36,776 nt of DNA from SLJN01 sp964505385 (GTDB lineage Bacteria > Bacteroidota > Rhodothermia > Balneolales > Natronogracilivirgulaceae), in NCBI GenBank assembly GCA_964505385.1, contig CAZDIA010000031.1:1-36776 (forward strand), written 5' to 3'. Below, piece after piece: positions 33,279 through 36,776 of the stretch. The notes beneath the pieces were generated by a model, which ran no database searches, had not been told where the DNA came from, and saw only the letters and a program-made list of their open reading frames with translations. Positions within the stretch are counted from its first letter, which is position 1. Every line of letters starts with the position of its first letter. A program made the position numbers and the translations under genes.

Positions 33279-36200
33279 TTATTTAACCAGCATCATTTTG
33301 CTTGTCTGCGAGAAGTCGCCGGCTTCGATGCGGTAGATATAAGTACCGCTGGAAAGATCAGAGGCGTCGAAACTTACCTCGTAGGTGCCGGATGACTGCT
33401 GCTCGTTAACAAGCACTTCGACTTCGCGGCCGAGGATATCATAGACGGCCAGTCGTACATTTTCGGTTTCCGGAAGCTCATAGCTGATAGTGGTTACCGG
33501 GTTGAACGGGTTCGGATAGTTATCACCGAGGTTGAATTCCTGTGGTGTATCCGAAGCGAGTTCATCCTCTGCTGAAGTAACCTGATCCGCTACCAGCTGA
33601 CCGCTCAGTTCACCTTCGGGATTTGCATCGGTATGCACCCTGATGGAGAAATCAACCGGATCACCGGGTTGTACATTTGCAACAGCTTGCGCAAATTGTG
33701 CCGGAGAAGTTACAGTTGAGCCGTCACGGGCAATCGAGAATCCTTCGGCGGTACCTTTTTCGCGTGTCCATGTACCTTCAATGACTACCCGGGTATCATC
33801 ATTTTCCGGAGCAATTATGCGATCCGGATCATCCGTATCTCCCGCTTCAGAAATACCCGGATTATCTTCATTGTCGGTTGCAATCAGCTGGGCCTCATTT
33901 GGATCGGATATGCCGACTACGGAAAAGGCCACCGGGTCATGATCACCGGGATCATCTTCTCTCAGGTTAAGCCCGATTACTTCAGTGAAATCATTACCGG
34001 CAATACCTGCCGTAGCAATCAAACTGAAATCGAGATCTTCCAGAGTAATCACATAATCCATCTCCATGTAGCCGTCTTCGTCTTCACGAAGCTCAAATTC
34101 TGCTGATCCGCCTCCGGTCGATTCTTCAAGCTCTTCGAGTTCAACCGACAGATGCGATGCATAATCTTCCGGAGCTTCCGGATCTTCAATCGCAACCTCT
34201 GCCACTCTGCTGATGGTACCGATTTCGCCATCAACTTGTACCGGCAACTCCGGCTGCTGTGCCGGGATGAGGCCTTCATTTTCATCTGTAGCAGCGGCGC
34301 CAAGGTATGGCTTCACCGCAAACTCACCGGTTTCGGTGATGATATCCAATTCGCGGGCTGCGTCCTCATCATCAGGCTCAACCGCAACAAGCACATCAAT
34401 CGCTACTTCTTCATGCTCTTCGTTAACGGCAAGGTCCACTTCGGAAACGCCAATATAGTCGCCCGGCTCACCTTCGTCGTCAACCGCATGGAGATTTAGC
34501 GATATTTCATCTTCTCCGAGGTCGCCGAAGTAGGAGATCTCGACGGCCTCTACGGTGATAGCTCCGGCAGGCGCCCCGAACATTTCATCATCCCAGGCAA
34601 ATTCCTGAATGCCATATACGGGTGCCGCTTCACTGCTTGCTTCAACGAGTTCAAGAGTTTCTTCAGAAATTTCACCTTCATCCAGGGTCTCTTCTGAAAC
34701 GCCTCCCACTATGTGAGCGACAAAATCTGCGGGTGGTGTATCGTTGATATCGACCAGTACCGGTTCATTTTCTATAGCATCAACCTCTGTGAATCCGGCT
34801 ATAGTGGCACCTTCGAAATCACCTTCTTCATCGCCCGGTGTAGTGAGCACTACAAATTCACCGTCAATGGCAGATACATCCTCTACCAGAACCTCCGTAT
34901 TGTCTTCGGTCATATCAAGCGCCTGAAGCGAAAGTTCTACGGTTCGTTCTATAAGATCGATCTCTACATTTGCAAAATCACCAACCGGTACCAGCTGACC
35001 ATCATCCGCGATGGAAAGTGCCGGCTGCTGAGCGGGGATGCGATTACCATCCTGATCTTCACCGGCTTCACCGAGATGAGCCATGGCGAAGAAATCGCCT
35101 GTTTCAAGCAATCTGTCATCTGTTCGAGTCGGCTCTTCATCTTCCGGATCAACGGCTTCTACGATATCGATCAATACATCTTCGTGTTCTTCATTAATGC
35201 TCAGATCTTCCTGAGAGATTCCGACAAATGCACCGATCTCATCGCCATCAGCTTCATGCAGATCAATAGAGAGTATTTCTTCACCTATTTCACCTTCGTA
35301 GAGAATTTCGATTACATCAACCGATACAACTTCTACAGGCTCTTCATAGGATTCATCTTCCCAGACGAACTGCTCCAGACCGTAAACGGCGCCGGGCTCG
35401 CTGGTTACAACTACACTTTCAAGACTTTCCTCAGAAACTTCATCTTCCTCTAATGATTCTTCGGATGCATTTCTGAGAATGTGCGCCACATAGTCCACCG
35501 GATCAGCTTCACCGATTTCTACGGCAACGGATACGCTATCCAGTTCTTCGGTAGTGGCCGAGCCAAGTATGGAGGCTCCTTCGTATCCTTCCTCATTATA
35601 CTCGGTTATCACGATGATATCGTCTTCAGCGGTAGTTACGCCTTCAAGTACGAGTTCATTTTCTTCCTCATTGAGGTCGATCGTCTGGGTACCGAGTGTT
35701 ACGGTTCGCTCGATGTTTTCAATTACAACTTCGGCGTCGTCGCCGGCAAACTGATCCATCTGCCCGTCTTCGGTGAGCATCAGGGCCGGACGCTGACCGG
35801 GCACCCGCTGGTCATCTTCATTTCGACCGGCACTGCCTATCCTCGCTGATGCGAGGAAATCCCCGGTTTCATCAATGGTAGATTCTTCGCGGGTAGGATC
35901 CGGATCCTCTTGAATGACCGACTCAAGAATCTCGATCTCAACGTCTGTATGAAGCTCATTGAGCGGGAGGTTTTCGGCTGAAAGGCCTACATAATCGCCG
36001 GTTTCTCCGTCTTCGAACTCAAGCAGATCAACCGAAATATTGTTTGAGCCGAGTTCGCCTTCGTAGCTGACCATGATACTGTCAACAGATACCGATTCGG
36101 TCGGCAGCTGATAGATTTCATCATTCCAGGTGAATTCCTCCACGGCGTAGATCGCAACGGGATCGGTTGTTGCCTGAACACGCCCGAGTGTGGTTTCCGA

Positions 36201-36776
36201 AATTTCGGAGTCAATCAGCGACTGCTGAGACGGCTGGGCAACAACGTGAGCTACATAATCATCACCGGTAGCGCCATCGATATCAACGGCTACAGAACCT
36301 CCCTGTATGGTACCATCAACAATGCTGACGCCGACAATTTCTTCGCCGAGAAAATCGCCATCATCAGGAGTGGTGGTAATCACGATGGCGTCATCTTCAA
36401 CAGCGGTGATATCTTCAACCAGCACTTCGGTGTTGCCGGTTGCGAGGTCAATACCCTGAGCCTGAAATGCGAGTTCTCGGGCAACACCGGTAATATCAAC
36501 TTCCGCAAAGTCGCCGGACCCTGCGATCAAATTCGTGTTGTCGGATGTGAGCAGAGCCGGATTTTGAGCGGGGATACGATTATTGTCGTCATCGGTGCCG
36601 GCACCACCAAGGTGAGCCATAGCAAAGAAATCGCCGGTCTCGTCGATCGTATCATCTACGCGTTGCGGGCTGATCAGCTCCGGGAAGATCTCTTCAACTA
36701 CATCTATATTCACGTTTTCGTGAGATTCATTGACTCCCAGATCCTCCTGGGATATTCCGATGAAACCACCGATTTC
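33279..36776 (-). CDS. Giant acidic secreted repeat protein with CHRD and sorting domain, partial
   Basis: The frame is open from the right edge (it continues upstream past a GTG at 36711-36713), so at least 1165 residues exist and the N-terminus is missing. It holds three full repeats of 255-257 residues plus parts of two more, each rich in Asp and Glu. Around 34169-33582 lies a CHRD domain (DYASHLSVEL ... FSIRVHTDANPEGELSGQL). The last 84 residues are a type IX-like secretion C-terminal domain (NYPNPFNPVTTISYELPE ... SSGTYIYRIEAG ... KMMLVK), typical of Balneolota/Rhodothermota secreted proteins. It is likely a long exported surface or matrix protein; the repeats match no family I know. Strong acidity suits a saline habitat or calcium binding, both inferences. 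Confidence 0.88.
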   Translation of the reverse strand, partial: EIGGFIGISQEDLGVNESHENVNIDVVEEIFPELISPQRVDDTIDETGDFFAMAHLGGAGTDDDNNRIPAQNPALLTSDNTNLIAGSGDFAEVDITGVARELAFQAQGIDLATGNTEVLVEDITAVEDDAIVITTTPDDGDFLGEEIVGVSIVDGTIQGGSVAVDIDGATGDDYVAHVVAQPSQQSLIDSEISETTLGRVQATTDPVAIYAVEEFTWNDEIYQLPTESVSVDSIMVSYEGELGSNNISVDLLEFEDGETGDYVGLSAENLPLNELHTDVEIEILESVIQEDPDPTREESTIDETGDFLASARIGSAGRNEDDQRVPGQRPALMLTEDGQMDQFAGDDAEVVIENIERTVTLGTQTIDLNEEENELVLEGVTTAEDDIIVITEYNEEGYEGASILGSATTEELDSVSVAVEIGEADPVDYVAHILRNASEESLEEDEVSEESLESVVVTSEPGAVYGLEQFVWEDESYEEPVEVVSVDVIEILYEGEIGEEILSIDLHEADGDEIGAFVGISQEDLSINEEHEDVLIDIVEAVDPEDEEPTRTDDRLLETGDFFAMAHLGEAGEDQDGNRIPAQQPALSIADDGQLVPVGDFANVEIDLIERTVELSLQALDMTEDNTEVLVEDVSAIDGEFVVLTTPGDEEGDFEGATIAGFTEVDAIENEPVLVDINDTPPADFVAHIVGGVSEETLDEGEISEETLELVEASSEAAPVYGIQEFAWDDEMFGAPAGAITVEAVEISYFGDLGEDEISLNLHAVDDEGEPGDYIGVSEVDLAVNEEHEEVAIDVLVAVEPDDEDAARELDIITETGEFAVKPYLGAAATDENEGLIPAQQPELPVQVDGEIGTISRVAEVAIEDPEAPEDYASHLSVELEELEESTGGGSAEFELREDEDGYMEMDYVITLEDLDFSLIATAGIAGNDFTEVIGLNLREDDPGDHDPVAFSVVGISDPNEAQLIATDNEDNPGISEAGDTDDPDRIIAPENDDTRVVIEGTWTREKGTAEGFSIARDGSTVTSPAQFAQAVANVQPGDPVDFSIRVHTDANPEGELSGQLVADQVTSAEDELASDTPQEFNLGDNYPNPFNPVTTISYELPETENVRLAVYDILGREVEVLVNEQQSSGTYEVSFDASDLSSGTYIYRIEAGDFSQTSKMMLVK
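34335..36641 (-). repeat. Three 765-771 bp coding repeats
   Basis: Units start at the ETGDF motif: 36641-35871 (771 bp), 35870-35106 (765 bp), 35105-34335 (771 bp); a partial fourth starts at 34334 (ETGEFAV). Shared landmarks inside each unit are AxLGxAG, RIPAQxPAL, a VAHI/VAHV strand, an EEF.WDDE-like segment, a GELGE/GDLGE strand and NEEHEDV near the end. The tail of a further unit runs off the right edge. Confidence 0.85.

Noticed and set aside
34713..35453. Long plus-strand open frame (246 codons) inside the repeat protein
   Set aside because: It is antisense to the acidic repeat gene, whose Asp/Glu-rich codons leave few stops on the other strand; its product is low-complexity and has no start signal.

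Overview
The window looks like chromosomal DNA of a Balneolota/Rhodothermota-type bacterium (Bacteroidota relatives). The clearest pointer is the C-terminal NYPNPFNP...GREV...SGTYIYRIEAG sorting domain of the right-edge secreted protein. The clade II type of the nosZ remnant, a CxxC-less Mrp and acidic secreted proteins fit the same group. This placement is inference from protein character, not a database result. No rRNA, tRNA, integrase, transposase or CRISPR array was seen.

Layout. 1-4424 (minus): a secreted protein cut by the left edge, then a NarL-type response regulator and its soluble histidine kinase, whose PAS domain resembles FixL. 4635-5834: mogA and a convergent MOSC protein. 6153-11650 (minus): a sucrose module made of an SLC45/SUT-like MFS transporter, a PfkB fructokinase and an amylosucrase-type GH13 with a CBM20 tail. 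12231-16121 (plus): ferritin, a two-piece gene remnant, type II NADH dehydrogenase and a saccharopine/lysine dehydrogenase-like enzyme. 16192-17597 (minus): an NnrS-like membrane protein behind a MIP18/DUF59 Fe-S factor. 18246-26126 (plus): gdhA, lplA, a SufR-like regulator, a shortened CopD-like membrane protein, mrp, hemN and a DoxX-like protein, with a broken DUF2249 gene on the minus strand at 19.7-19.9 kb. 26381-28987 (minus): a wrecked nosZ fused in frame to an Rrf2 regulator, then a second, intact Rrf2 regulator. 29396-33181 (plus): an unknown outer-membrane-like protein, moeA and mobA. 33279-36776 (minus): a giant acidic secreted protein with about 257-residue repeats, a CHRD domain and the sorting domain, cut by the right edge.

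Two themes stand out. First, nitrogen-oxide and Fe-S/anaerobic functions: NnrS-like, MIP18, DUF2249, nosZ, two Rrf2 regulators sharing an operator-like palindrome, SufR-like, Mrp, HemN and the molybdenum-cofactor genes. Several of these are broken (nosZ, DUF2249) or shortened (CopD-like), so the region reads as an eroding nitrous-oxide/nitric-oxide gene set whose regulators and detoxification genes survive.

Second, the spacers are rich in short palindromic or iterated elements of several families: octamers at 2.47 kb, a heptamer hairpin at 5.23 kb, an element flanked by 11-bp direct repeats at 6.0 kb, 34-bp tandem units at 8.56 kb, and a 153-bp inverted-repeat element at 26.1 kb whose end recurs at the mrp stop codon.
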